A stretch of DNA of 61,849 nucleotides from Verrucomicrobiaceae bacterium (GTDB lineage: Bacteria; Verrucomicrobiota; Verrucomicrobiia; Verrucomicrobiales; Verrucomicrobiaceae). This document shows, piece after piece, positions 17,479 through 26,218 of the stretch (its first letter is position 1; the number at the start of each line of letters is the position of its first letter). The stretch lies in assembly GCA_027484445.1 (NCBI GenBank), contig JAIXSY010000015.1, positions 1-61,849 on the forward strand. The letters run 5' to 3'. Under the pieces are notes generated by a model. That model did not search any database and had not been told where the DNA came from. It saw only the letters and a list, made by a program, of their open reading frames with translations. The position numbers and the translations under genes are program-made.

Positions 17479-18570
17479 ATGCGCATCGGAATCTTGAATA
17501 GCGGCGGGGATTGCCCCGGTTTGAATGCAGTCATCCATGGCGTCGTCGGCGCCGCTCACACGCTTGGCTGGGAGGTCGTCGGCTTTCGCGACGGCTTCGA
17601 AGGCCTGCTGCCTCCGGGAGATTACATGATGCTGGACCCCTCCCGCACCGTCGGCATCACGAAGCTCGGTGGCACCATCCTGGGCACCACAAACAAAGGG
17701 CACTTCGTGGCCAAAGTCGGCGAAGGCAACGTGGCTGAAGTGCCCAAGGAGATCGTCGAAAAAGCCAAGGCCACCCTTCGCCATCTGGAGATCGGTGCGC
17801 TGATTGTGGTGGGCGGGGACGGCTCCCTGACGACAGGTCTGCAGCTGAATCGCATGGGCGTTCCTGTCATTGGCGTGCCCAAAACCATCGACAATGACAT
17901 CCAGGCCACTGCCATGACCTTCGGCTTCGACAGCGCCGTCCATTCGGTGGTCGATGCGCTGGACCGCCTGCACACCACGGCGGAGAGTCACAAGCGTGCC
18001 ATCGTCCTGGAAGTCATGGGTCGTCACGCAGGCTGGATCGCGCTCTATGGCGGCATGGCTGGTGGAGCGGACGTCATCTTGCTGCCGGAGATTCCTTTCA
18101 ATCTGGAGCATGTGGCCGATGCCATTCGCCAGCGGGATGCGCGTGGTCACCACAGCACTCTCGTCGTCGTGGCCGAAGGCGCTCGCATCGAGAGCGGTGA
18201 GCTTTTGAAAAAGGAAAACGTCGGCGGTAAAGGCGAAGACCGCCTGGGCGGTATCGGCGAATACGTCGCCAAAAAGATCGAAGCGATGACGGGCAAAGAA
18301 ACCCGCGCCTGCACTCTGGGTCACTTGCAGCGTGGTGGGGCACCCACGGCGCTGGATCGCATCTTGGGCGTTCGCTTTGGGGCCATGGCCGTTAGCCTGA
18401 TTGAGCAGGGTAAGTTTGGCCGCATGGTCAGCTACCAGCAGTATCAGGTCGGCGATGTCAGCATCGATGAGGCGGTGAATCACCTGCGTCTCGTCCGTCC
18501 AGATAGCGAGATCGTGAATGCGGGTCGCAGCATTGGCATCTGCTTTGGTGACTGCCCGGTGAATCGCTGA
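17479..18570 (+). CDS. pfkA: 6-phosphofructokinase, group III type
   Basis: 363 aa. It phosphorylates fructose 6-phosphate to fructose 1,6-bisphosphate. The N-terminal GILNSGGDCPGLN, GGDGSLTTG, PKTIDNDI and MGRHAGWIA motifs are clear. The Gly in GGDGS favours ATP as donor (Asp is found in pyrophosphate enzymes), while the Lys in PKTIDND is shared with pyrophosphate and group III enzymes. That combination is typical of the mixed group III class; donor use cannot be settled from sequence. The ATG has no clear ribosome binding site. The gene stands alone. Confidence 0.93.
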   Translation: MRIGILNSGGDCPGLNAVIHGVVGAAHTLGWEVVGFRDGFEGLLPPGDYMMLDPSRTVGITKLGGTILGTTNKGHFVAKVGEGNVAEVPKEIVEKAKATLRHLEIGALIVVGGDGSLTTGLQLNRMGVPVIGVPKTIDNDIQATAMTFGFDSAVHSVVDALDRLHTTAESHKRAIVLEVMGRHAGWIALYGGMAGGADVILLPEIPFNLEHVADAIRQRDARGHHSTLVVVAEGARIESGELLKKENVGGKGEDRLGGIGEYVAKKIEAMTGKETRACTLGHLQRGGAPTALDRILGVRFGAMAVSLIEQGKFGRMVSYQQYQVGDVSIDEAVNHLRLVRPDSEIVNAGRSIGICFGDCPVNR

Positions 18571-18603
18571 GGCGAGCCACTGGCTTTCCTTTGGGTGACT
18601 TTC

Positions 18604-18625
18604 CTCGGCCGTTTTAGCGGCCGAG
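18604..18625 (+). terminator. Hairpin downstream of phosphofructokinase
   Basis: CTCGGCCG pairs with CGGCCGAG around TTTTAG, 34 bases after the pfk stop. The U tract is poor, so termination is only likely, not certain. Confidence 0.45.
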
Positions 18626-18650
18626 ACCTCTTCGCCTTTTCTTCCGTCAC

Positions 18651-19856
18651 ATGTTGGCTGATCGCTGGTTTCAAATCCTCAACCACAAGGCCGATCAGCC
18701 CGCTTTGTGGCATCCTGGTGGTGTCTTGACCTTTCAGGAGCTGCACGATTTGGCTGAAAAACAAAGGCCCCAGCTTTGTGAGCGGCTGGGGCCTTACTTT
18801 CTCGCCCAAGGAGACGGCATCAGCATCACCTGCGCCCTGCTGGCTGGCATGATTCAGGGCCGGCCAGTGCAGGTTGTGGAAAAAGATCGCCAGCGCCGAG
18901 TTCCCGTCGCCTTGCCAGCGGAGCCCGTGGCGATGATCAAGCAAACCGTCGGCAGCTCAGGCGTGCGGCGCTGTCAGTTCTTCAGCGCGACTCAGGTACT
19001 CGCTGATGTGGATCGACTGCACTTGGCACTCCGTCTTCATGAGCAAGCCATCGCTCTCGCGCCGCTCAGTGTCGCGCATTCCTTTGGCCTGACCACGACG
19101 GTGCTTCAGACACTGCATGGGCTGCCTACGCATTGGCTGCCTACCCCTTTTCCCACCGGCATGGCGGAGGCAATGGCCCTGCATGAGCGCGTGTTTTTGC
19201 CCGGCGTGCCAGCCATGTGGCGTGCGTGGCTGGTCGCCGGTCTGAGCCTCGATCGGGTGAGCCTTGCTGTCTGCGCAGGTTCGCCTCTGACATTGGATCT
19301 TGAGTCGAGGCTGCGAGAGGTCTGCCACCTGAAACTGCACAACCTGTATGGTACCAGCGAGTGTGGAGCCATCAGCTACGATGCGGAGGACGCCCCCCGA
19401 AGCATCGCAGCGGACATGGGCTGCCTTTTGCCTGGGGTGCAGGCGCAGCTCGGCTCAGACGGACGCCTGGCTGTGTCCAGCGATGCTGTCGGCTTGGGCT
19501 ACGACGAGCTTCTTCCTGGGGATCTGTTTCAGCCGCCCGAGCACCTGACCTGGGATCGCATCCACCTGGACGGGCAGCGCCTCTTCTTTGAATGCTGCCT
19601 GGGTTCAGGCATCAACGTCGCTAGCCGAAAGCTGAGTCCGGTCGAGATTGCCGCGAAAATTGCCGCCGCCACAGGCATCGCTGCCGTCGAGGTTTTCGGT
19701 TCGCCTAGCCGCGACCCCGAGCGTGTTCAAGACATCGTATGCCGCATCGGCCTACCTGCCACCGAGCTCACGCAAAGTTTCAAAGCTGCCGCCTGTGCAG
19801 CCCTGGCCCCCTGGGAAGTGCCGCGACGCTGGGAGGCCATGAACCGTGTGCCCTAG
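18651..19856 (+). CDS. Short acyl-adenylate-forming (ANL/AMP-binding) enzyme, C-terminus incomplete
   Basis: 401 aa, versus 480-600 for most of the family. The N-terminal domain is recognisable from a reduced P-loop (TVGSSGVRR in place of SGTTGxPKG), the YGTSECGAI motif and PGDLF. The hinge region (KLSPVEIAAKI) follows. The protein ends at WEAMNRVP, just where family members continue to the Gly-Lys motif that supplies the adenylation Lys (A10). Substrate is unknown. MenE is one possibility, given menA 3 kb away, but this is only inference. Loss of the Lys could mean altered chemistry. Confidence 0.7.
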   Translation: MLADRWFQILNHKADQPALWHPGGVLTFQELHDLAEKQRPQLCERLGPYFLAQGDGISITCALLAGMIQGRPVQVVEKDRQRRVPVALPAEPVAMIKQTVGSSGVRRCQFFSATQVLADVDRLHLALRLHEQAIALAPLSVAHSFGLTTTVLQTLHGLPTHWLPTPFPTGMAEAMALHERVFLPGVPAMWRAWLVAGLSLDRVSLAVCAGSPLTLDLESRLREVCHLKLHNLYGTSECGAISYDAEDAPRSIAADMGCLLPGVQAQLGSDGRLAVSSDAVGLGYDELLPGDLFQPPEHLTWDRIHLDGQRLFFECCLGSGINVASRKLSPVEIAAKIAAATGIAAVEVFGSPSRDPERVQDIVCRIGLPATELTQSFKAAACAALAPWEVPRRWEAMNRVP

Positions 19857-19933
19857 CGCAGTGCACCGCTTGCTAGCAGCACGCTTTTGTCGAAAACTGG
19901 TCCCCTTCACCAAACTCATAGCGTTTCCGAGCC

Positions 19934-20455
19934 ATGCCGATCTACGAGTACTACTGCCCACAGAATCACAAGATCTATCAATTCCTGGCCCGTAGCCTGG
20001 CGGATCGGGATCATGTGCCTCGCTGCCCGGACAATGCCAGCTTCACTCTTGAAAAACGTGTCTCCCGTTTTGCGGTCATTGGTCGAGCCAAGGAAGAAAG
20101 CGAAAACGATCCACTGGCAGGCCTTGACGATGCTAGGCTGGAAGGACTGATGAGCGAGATGGAAGGCGAAATGGGCAAGATCGACAACGACAACCCCGAC
20201 CCTCGCCAGCTCGGGCACTTCATGCGCAAGCTGACTGATGTCATGGGTGACAAAACCCCGCCAGAATTGCGTGAGGTGGTGAGACGTTTGGAAGCCGGAG
20301 AAGATCCCGAGAACCTCGAATCTGAATTTGGTTCACTCGAAGAAGGTGCTGAAGGTGGAGATCCGATCTTTGGCCAAGTCCGCAAGATCATCCACTCCGC
20401 CCGCCCCCCCGAACGCGATCCTCGTTTGTACGAACTCAGGGATTGGCTGGCGTGA
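19934..20455 (+). CDS. FmdB-like protein with altered zinc ribbon
   Basis: 173 aa. It opens MPIYEYYCPQNHKIYQF, the hallmark of FmdB-family small zinc-ribbon proteins. The usual two CxxC pairs are reduced to single Cys residues (CPQN and CPDN). The remainder is acidic (EMEGEMGKIDNDN and GEDPENLESEFG) with a helical region that includes LGHFMRKLTDVMG. The family has no firm function. A cytosolic protein is expected; no signal peptide is visible. It ends 14 bases from the convergent cardiolipin synthase gene. Confidence 0.65.
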   Translation: MPIYEYYCPQNHKIYQFLARSLADRDHVPRCPDNASFTLEKRVSRFAVIGRAKEESENDPLAGLDDARLEGLMSEMEGEMGKIDNDNPDPRQLGHFMRKLTDVMGDKTPPELREVVRRLEAGEDPENLESEFGSLEEGAEGGDPIFGQVRKIIHSARPPERDPRLYELRDWLA

Positions 20456-20469
20456 GGGCACAAGAGCTC

Positions 20470-21921
20470 TCACAGCACCGGGATGAATAGCCGCGCAAAG
20501 CCATTGCGCAGACGTTCACCGGTGCTCGCGGATTCGAGTGTGGCTTCGGTGATCTCTTGGCTGGCCGCTTTTTTCTTTTCGAAGAGGTCGAGGAGTTGGC
20601 TGGCCAGTTCTTTGGAATGACAGGCGAGGTTGAATTCGAAGTTCAGCCGCAGGCTGCGGGGGTCCCAGTTGGTCGAGCCGATGAAGGACCAAGTGTCGTC
20701 GATGACAAGAAGCTTCGAGTGATCGAAGGGGGGAGGCGACTCGTAAAGGCGGCAGCCGGCATGCAACAGCTCTGGGTAAAGGGTGCGGGCTGCCCAGGAG
20801 ACCAAAGGGATGTTGTTTCTGGCAGGTGTCACGATGCTGACCTCGACCCCACGGGTGGCGCAGAGCTTCATCGCTGCGATGAGCGTTGGCGGTGGCAAAA
20901 AGTAGGGCGTGATGAGGCAAACGCGATGCCTCGCTGCGCTGAGGGCAGCGAACAGAGCCGTGGGCATGACCTCAAAGTCCTCGTCCGGCCCATCGACGAT
21001 GCCGAGGGCATGGACCTGACCCGTCGCGCCGATTTCAGGGAACCACACGCTGTCTTCGAGCTGCTCCCCTGAGCAGAAGTTCCAGTCCTCGACGAAGACG
21101 CGCTCGAGCTGGGCCACCACGGGGCCGGTGATCTGGAAATGCAGATCCTGCACAGGGTGCGCAGGCTGGCGGGAGAGCATGTTGCCTTCCCGAATGTTCA
21201 TGCCTCCCGTGAAGCCGACCTGGCCATCGACAATGAGCAGCTTCTTGTGGTTGCGCAGGTTCAGCGTCAGCAATCGCAGGATGAAGCGGTTCGGCATGAA
21301 GCGCCGCACAGGCACGCCATGTGCGGCGAGCACTCGGGTTACCGGAGGCCACGAGTAGCGCGTGCCTGCATCATCCACGATCACGCGCACCTGCACACCG
21401 CGAGCATGTGCCTCAGCGAGTGCTTTGACAAAGTCAGCCCCGATGCCCTTCGCTTCAAAAATATAGCTCGATAGTGCGATTGTGCTTCGTGCCGAGCGGA
21501 TCGCCTCCAGCATGGCGGGCATGGCCTCATCGCCATTTTGCAGGGATCGCACGGCATTGCCTGAGCTGAAGTTAAACCGCGAGATGCGGTCCAAGGTGAC
21601 GGCCAAGGAGCAGTCCCGAGCGGCCGCCTCAGGCTCAGTGTGGATGAAGAGCGGGCATACGGGCGGTGGGTCGCGGTAAGCGGGCCCCACTTGGCCGCGG
21701 TAGCGCTTGCCACGACGGCGGATGAAGTTGATGCCCAGCACCCCATAGAGGCAGGCTCCGATCCAGGGAGACAGCACCAGCATGGCCACCCAAAAGGCAG
21801 CAGAGCGGTGATCCCGCTGATGGATCAGCACATGCCCCAGCGCAGCCAAGCCAAGCCCGAGCGCTAGCAGAGGCAGAAGAGAGTCATAAGCTTCGTGAAT
21901 GAGCATGGGCAGCTCGGGCAT
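20470..21921 (-). CDS. cls: Cardiolipin synthase (phospholipase D family)
   Basis: 483 aa from the ATG at 21921; a TTG at 21948 is rejected. It joins phosphatidylglycerol molecules to cardiolipin at the inner membrane. Two N-terminal membrane segments are followed by two HKD motifs: NHKKLLIVDG with GFTGGMNI, and DHSKLLVIDD with FIGSTNWD. These give the paired PLD active site. Domain order and length match bacterial Cls. No phospholipid synthesis gene is adjacent. Confidence 0.92.
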   Translation of the reverse strand: MPELPMLIHEAYDSLLPLLALGLGLAALGHVLIHQRDHRSAAFWVAMLVLSPWIGACLYGVLGINFIRRRGKRYRGQVGPAYRDPPPVCPLFIHTEPEAAARDCSLAVTLDRISRFNFSSGNAVRSLQNGDEAMPAMLEAIRSARSTIALSSYIFEAKGIGADFVKALAEAHARGVQVRVIVDDAGTRYSWPPVTRVLAAHGVPVRRFMPNRFILRLLTLNLRNHKKLLIVDGQVGFTGGMNIREGNMLSRQPAHPVQDLHFQITGPVVAQLERVFVEDWNFCSGEQLEDSVWFPEIGATGQVHALGIVDGPDEDFEVMPTALFAALSAARHRVCLITPYFLPPPTLIAAMKLCATRGVEVSIVTPARNNIPLVSWAARTLYPELLHAGCRLYESPPPFDHSKLLVIDDTWSFIGSTNWDPRSLRLNFEFNLACHSKELASQLLDLFEKKKAASQEITEATLESASTGERLRNGFARLFIPVL

Positions 21922-22028
21922 TACGGCGTGCTTTGGCCTGAGCGTCAATCCAGCAATCGCGTGGAATCGACGCTGCTGTAGGCTTTTTCGGGGTTGATGA
22001 GCACGCTGCCTTTGGCTTAGCTGCGTGC

Positions 22029-22967
22029 ATGATGAAGACCGGCCTGCTGCTCGATGCTATCTATGAAGGTCATGATCCAGGCCCCGGTCACCCCGAGTGT
22101 CCAGAGCGCTACCAAGCCATCCAAAAAGCGCTGGGTGTAGCAGGGCTAGTCTCGCAGATGGCAGCCATCCCCACGCGTGCGGCAGAGATGCCAGAGCTAG
22201 AGCGCTGCCACCCGCGCGCCTATGTTGAGTTGGCGCGGGATGAAGTGGCCGCAGGCTTGGACGCCCTCAGCACCGGAGACACGCAGATCTGTGACAAAAG
22301 CTACGAGGTCGCCACACGCGCTGTGGGTGGTGTGCTCCAGGCCGTGGATGCGGTCATGTCGGGCAAGCTGGTGCGTGCTTTTTGTGCTGTGCGTCCACCC
22401 GGGCACCATGCACGACCTGCCCAGGGCATGGGCTTTTGCTTGTTCAACAACATCGCTCTCGGCGCACGCCATGCCCAGGCGGTGCATGGCGTGGCGAAGG
22501 TGGCGATCGTCGATTGGGATGTGCATCACGGAAATGGCACGCAGGACATTTTTTATGAGGATGGCAGCGTGCTCTTCGCCAGCACGCACCAAAGCCCTTG
22601 GTATCCTTTCACTGGCCATGCGGAGGAGACTGGAGAAGGGGCCGGCAAGCACACCACGCTGAATTTTCCCATGCCTGCGGGCACGGGCATGGCACGCTTC
22701 ACCGAGATTTTTGAAACTCGACTCCTGCCCGCACTTTCTGCCTTTCGGCCTGATTTGGTGATGATCAGTGCCGGCTTTGATTCGCGTCAGGGAGATCCCC
22801 TGGGCAGATTTCAGCTCACCGATGCCAACTTTGCCACACTGACGCAGTGGCTGCGGCAGGTGGCTGATGACCACTGCCAGGGCCGGTTGATCTCAGTGCT
22901 GGAGGGAGGCTACCACCTGGAGGGGCTGGCGAGCGCGGTGACGGCCCATGTGCGTGCGCTTTTGTAG
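22029..22967 (+). CDS. Histone-deacetylase-family zinc amidohydrolase
   Basis: 312 aa. The family removes acyl groups from amines such as acetylpolyamines or acetyl-lysine. Motifs include GHPECPERY, RPPGHHARP (catalytic His pair), the zinc-site segment DWDVHHGNGTQ, SAGFDSRQGDPLG with a further Asp ligand, and EGGYHLEG. All catalytic residues are present. The substrate cannot be told from sequence; polyamine deacetylation is a common bacterial role. Two ATGs in tandem start the frame. It is a monocistronic-looking gene. Confidence 0.92.
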   Translation: MMKTGLLLDAIYEGHDPGPGHPECPERYQAIQKALGVAGLVSQMAAIPTRAAEMPELERCHPRAYVELARDEVAAGLDALSTGDTQICDKSYEVATRAVGGVLQAVDAVMSGKLVRAFCAVRPPGHHARPAQGMGFCLFNNIALGARHAQAVHGVAKVAIVDWDVHHGNGTQDIFYEDGSVLFASTHQSPWYPFTGHAEETGEGAGKHTTLNFPMPAGTGMARFTEIFETRLLPALSAFRPDLVMISAGFDSRQGDPLGRFQLTDANFATLTQWLRQVADDHCQGRLISVLEGGYHLEGLASAVTAHVRALL

Positions 22968-23100
22968 GTTAGAAAAAAGCCCGTGAGGAGAGTCCGAGAG
23001 GCTTCTTTTGAAACAGGGGGCCTTTTTTCGTGCGTTCCTGACGTGTGTGCCTATCATCGCGCCGCTTTTCCCCCGAAAAATCCAACCCACCCACCTCCTC

Positions 23101-24129
23101 ATGAGCAAATCCGCACCCAAACTACACAACGCGATGTGGCCCGGCCTCGTCGGCAAAGGCGATGGCGAAGGCCAGGAACCCCCGATCAGCCTCGAGCGCA
23201 TGCTCGACCTCACCGCCGCCGCGAATGTGAACGGCCAGAAGTTTGAAGGCATCGACTACTTCCTCTTCCTGCCCCACACCGACCCGAACGCCAGCGATGA
23301 CGAGATCAAGAAGATCGCCGATCTGATCGCCTCCAAAGGTTTCTCCGTTGGTTCCCTCGTGGCCCCCGTGTGGCCCGGCACCGTGGGTGACAGCGCCATG
23401 GGCGATGACGCCCAGCAGGCAAAGTTCCTCGACGCCGTGAAGATGGCCTGCCGCATCGCGAAGGTCTTCAACAGCACCGGCATCCGCAAATACGGCTGCA
23501 TCCGCATCGACTCCGCCGAGTTCGGCATCGCCAAGTGGAAGGAAAACCCGAAGGCGAACACCGCCCGCATCATCGACACCTTTAAGAAGGCCGCCGCCAT
23601 CGCCAAGGACCATGGCGAGCGCCTTGCCGCCGAAGGCGAGATCTGCTGGGCCGGCATGCACTCCTGGAAGGACATGCTCGACGTGCTCGAAGGCGTGGGT
23701 GACAAGGACGCGCTCGGCTTCCAGGCCGACCTGGCCCACACCTACCTCTACACGCTGGGCTACAACGCCCCCGAGCATGCCCTCGTCAAAGAAGGCTACT
23801 CCGACGCCGAATTCTGGGCCGCCTACGAAAAGATGACCGATGCCCTCCGCCCCTGGACCATCGACTTCCACGTCGCGCAGAACGACGGCACCGTCCACGG
23901 CGCCGGCAGCCACGACAAGACCGGCAAGCACTGCCGTGCCGACGATCCGAACGGCAAGCTCGACATCGTGAAGGCCTCCGGCTACTGGCTCAAGGACGCC
24001 GCCTCCCGTGGCATCCAGCACATCTGCTGGGATGGCTGCATGTTCCCGAACGCCGTGCTCGAAACACCCGGCACCTGGAACACCATCCTCGACACGATGA
24101 TCAAGGTGCGCGACGCGCACGGCTGGTGA
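23101..24129 (+). CDS. TIM-barrel sugar phosphate isomerase/epimerase (xylose-isomerase-like)
   Basis: 342 aa from the ATG at 23101 ([12 protein letters not shown]); an upstream TTG frame is unlikely. The AP-endonuclease/xylose-isomerase-like barrel shows acidic and His metal ligands in order: [27 protein letters not shown]. The exact substrate is unknown. Third codon positions are unusually rich in C compared with flanking genes (AAG, ATC and GCC are favoured), suggesting strong expression. A good intrinsic terminator follows 27 bases after the stop. It is cytosolic by prediction. Confidence 0.8.
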   Translation: MSKSAPKLHNAMWPGLVGKGDGEGQEPPISLERMLDLTAAANVNGQKFEGIDYFLFLPHTDPNASDDEIKKIADLIASKGFSVGSLVAPVWPGTVGDSAMGDDAQQAKFLDAVKMACRIAKVFNSTGIRKYGCIRIDSAEFGIAKWKENPKANTARIIDTFKKAAAIAKDHGERLAAEGEICWAGMHSWKDMLDVLEGVGDKDALGFQADLAHTYLYTLGYNAPEHALVKEGYSDAEFWAAYEKMTDALRPWTIDFHVAQNDGTVHGAGSHDKTGKHCRADDPNGKLDIVKASGYWLKDAASRGIQHICWDGCMFPNAVLETPGTWNTILDTMIKVRDAHGW

Positions 24130-24156
24130 TCGTCCGCTCGATTGACTCCAACAATG

Positions 24157-24188
24157 ACGCCGCGGATGACCTCCGCGGCGTTTTTTTT
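24157..24188 (+). terminator. Intrinsic terminator of the isomerase gene
   Basis: ACGCCGCGG pairs with CCGCGGCGT around a 7-base loop, followed by a run of eight Ts. It reaches the stop codon of the opposite-strand glycosyltransferase gene. Confidence 0.93.
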
Positions 24189-25101
24189 AGCGCAGTGCAT
24201 CTCGCAGCCGCAGCATGAATGCCATGGGCAAGGCCGCCAGCCAGAGCAGGCGCGGCATTCCAGGCTGTAGGCTCCGCCACTGCGCAGCAAGGCCGATGCC
24301 GTGCAGCAGGCTGAAGCGTGCAAACTGAGCTGCCACGCGCAGCAGCCGCATCGGTGCGTGGCGGAAATAGGCAGCCTCCAGGTTCAGCACCATGCCGAAC
24401 ATCCGGCGGTGACCATCTGCATTCCGCACAGGGTCAGGCCGACCATGCACCAGGGAGGGCGCATCCATCCAGTAGATGCGCAGCATCTCATTCACATGCC
24501 GCGTGCGCCAGCGCTGGGACACTTGCGACCAAACGTAGGATTCAGGAATGAAGTGCCCCTGGCAGTCTTCAGGAAAGGGAAACTGGCAGAGCACGTCTAG
24601 CCGCAGAAAGCCCCACTTTTCTCCATGCACCTGGTGGATGTAGTCCAGGTCAGCCGCTGTGCAGTCCAGCGGGCTTTGGGGAAACTCGGACCCGACTCGC
24701 TGTCCGTCCTGATCCTGACACAGCGCGGTGACGCCAGAAAAGCCATCGCGTGCTTCATCGGGGATGCTGAGCCAATGAAGCCGCAGTCGCTCCAGGGCTT
24801 GTGGCACGCAGCCATCGTCAGAGTCGAGCTTGATGACCATCTGCCCCGCAGCGGTGCGCAGACAGTGATTGTAGGCCAAGTGAGCTCCACCATGCGGGCG
24901 CGGCTCGTAGCGGATGGCAGGCAGACACTGCTCTGCCTGCCAAGTCGCCACGAGCGCAGCGGTGCCGTCTTCCGAACCGTCGTCCACGATTAGCCATTCA
25001 AAGTCGCGGCAGGTCTGTGCCTTCAGGCTTTCGTAGCAGCGATGCAGGGTATGCGCCCGGTTGTAGGTCGGGGTAAAAACGGTGAAAAAAGGAGCGGCCA
25101 T
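24187..25101 (-). CDS. Family 2 glycosyltransferase
   Basis: 304 aa. A GT-A fold is shown by FTVFTPTYNRAHTL, the VDDGSEDGT loop and LDSDDG (DxD-type metal site). The C-terminal part has a short hydrophobic patch (LLWLAALPMAFML) that may contact the membrane. It resembles the glycosyltransferases that build surface polysaccharide, but donor and acceptor are unknown. It is not next to other sugar genes. The ATG at 25101 fits the N-terminal MAAPFFTVF start of the domain. Confidence 0.88.
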   Translation of the reverse strand: MAAPFFTVFTPTYNRAHTLHRCYESLKAQTCRDFEWLIVDDGSEDGTAALVATWQAEQCLPAIRYEPRPHGGAHLAYNHCLRTAAGQMVIKLDSDDGCVPQALERLRLHWLSIPDEARDGFSGVTALCQDQDGQRVGSEFPQSPLDCTAADLDYIHQVHGEKWGFLRLDVLCQFPFPEDCQGHFIPESYVWSQVSQRWRTRHVNEMLRIYWMDAPSLVHGRPDPVRNADGHRRMFGMVLNLEAAYFRHAPMRLLRVAAQFARFSLLHGIGLAAQWRSLQPGMPRLLWLAALPMAFMLRLRDALR

Positions 25102-25185
25102 GCAGGCCGGTAATGTCCCTTCACTCCTCGCCCTGGCAAATGAATCACGGACGCAGGGTGGCAGATCTTGGCTGCCCTTTGGCAG

Positions 25186-25563
25186 TCAATACGAGGCTCC
25201 GGTGATTTCGTTGGCGAAGGTATTGATGTGCTCGATGACCCGATCTGCATCGTGATCGTCGATGCCGATGTCTCGCAGCGTTTCCAGCAGGTGGCTGACA
25301 AAGTGAGTGAAGTGCTCCCGCGTGATGCCACGACCATGATGCGCGTGGGACAGCGAGCGGCCGGTGTAGTTCACAGGACCGCCGAGAGCCATGCAGAAAA
25401 ACTCCTTCTGCATAGCGCGCAGGCGCTCGAGAGGCGTGTGGTGGAAGAAACCAACAAGGACGGGATCCGCGAGGACCCGCACGTAAAAGGCATCAATCAA
25501 AGCATCGACAGCGGGTGCACCGCCGATTCGATCGTAAAGGGAGGTCGAAGCATCAGCACTCAT
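25186..25563 (-). CDS. Truncated haemoglobin (group 1-like)
   Basis: 125 aa from the ATG at 25563; an upstream GTG is less likely. A 2-over-2 globin binds haem and small ligands such as O2 or NO. Visible marks are LYDRIGGAPAVDALIDAFY, FHHT, the RAMQKEFFCMALGGP segment and the proximal His in SHAHHGRGI. Length is typical. The gene lies near an Fe-S scaffold gene and queG, but no functional link is apparent. Confidence 0.9.
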   Translation of the reverse strand: MSADASTSLYDRIGGAPAVDALIDAFYVRVLADPVLVGFFHHTPLERLRAMQKEFFCMALGGPVNYTGRSLSHAHHGRGITREHFTHFVSHLLETLRDIGIDDHDADRVIEHINTFANEITGASY

Positions 25564-25627
25564 GGCAGGGAAGGCATCGCCCAGATGCACCAAGCTCACG
25601 CCTCCCTACTGGCGATTGAGTCTGCGA

Positions 25628-26128
25628 TTATTGCTGTGCTGGCGGCTCTAGGATGATTTTGATGCCCCCGGCGCTTTTGCCAGAGGCCTGGAGAGCATCT
25701 GCCAAAGTCGGGCCTGAGGCAGGAGCTGCCAGCACGGGGCTGGTAGGCGCGCCAGAGGCGGCTTGTTCGGCCTCCAGGGCAGCTTTGAGGGCACCTTCCA
25801 CCATTTGGCCGCAGTGAATTTTCATCGGGGGCAGAGGGCCTAGCGGAGCACTTAGCTCTTCTGCATTCATTTGCAGCGCCTCCTCCCGGGTTTTGCCGCG
25901 AATCAGTTCAGTGGCTAGGCTTGCCACCGCGATGGCTGTTTGGCAGCCAAAGGATTGAAAGCTGGCCTTGTCGATGACTCGGCGGCCATCCTTTTCTTTG
26001 TACTTTAGCCACATGCGCACCATGTCGCCGCAGTCAGGGGAGCCGACGGTGCCGACGGCATCGGCATCGGGCATTTCACCGAGGTTCTGAGGATTGCTGA
26101 GGGCAGATTGCAAAGCGGTTTCGTCCAT
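25628..26128 (-). CDS. IscU/NifU-N-like iron-sulfur scaffold protein
   Basis: 166 aa from the ATG at 26128. It would assemble Fe-S clusters for transfer to apoproteins. The three scaffold cysteines are present in SPDCGDMVRMW, FGCQTAIAVAS and IHCGQMVEGAL, with NPQNLGEM before them as in IscU. The C-terminal ~45 residues (AASGAPTSPVLAAPASG and on) are an Ala/Pro-rich extension not found in IscU. No iscS or sufS is adjacent. It is divergent from queG, itself an Fe-S enzyme, across 90 bases. Confidence 0.85.
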   Translation of the reverse strand: MDETALQSALSNPQNLGEMPDADAVGTVGSPDCGDMVRMWLKYKEKDGRRVIDKASFQSFGCQTAIAVASLATELIRGKTREEALQMNAEELSAPLGPLPPMKIHCGQMVEGALKAALEAEQAASGAPTSPVLAAPASGPTLADALQASGKSAGGIKIILEPPAQQ

Positions 26129-26218
26129 GAGGAAAGCGGAGCATGGGGGAAAACGCGGCGTGGCGCAACCTTGAGGCGGTTTTTTGACAGGAAGCTCGCC
26201 CGGCGACACCATGCGGTC

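Noticed and set aside
17440..18483. Long minus-strand open frame (347 codons) opposite phosphofructokinase
   Set aside because: Its translation has no recognisable domain, and the plus strand encodes a complete enzyme with all motifs. It is a GC-rich shadow frame.
22968..23100. AAGCC/GGCTT pair with T run as terminator of the deacetylase-family gene
   Set aside because: The stem is only 5 bases with an 18-base loop, too weak to call.
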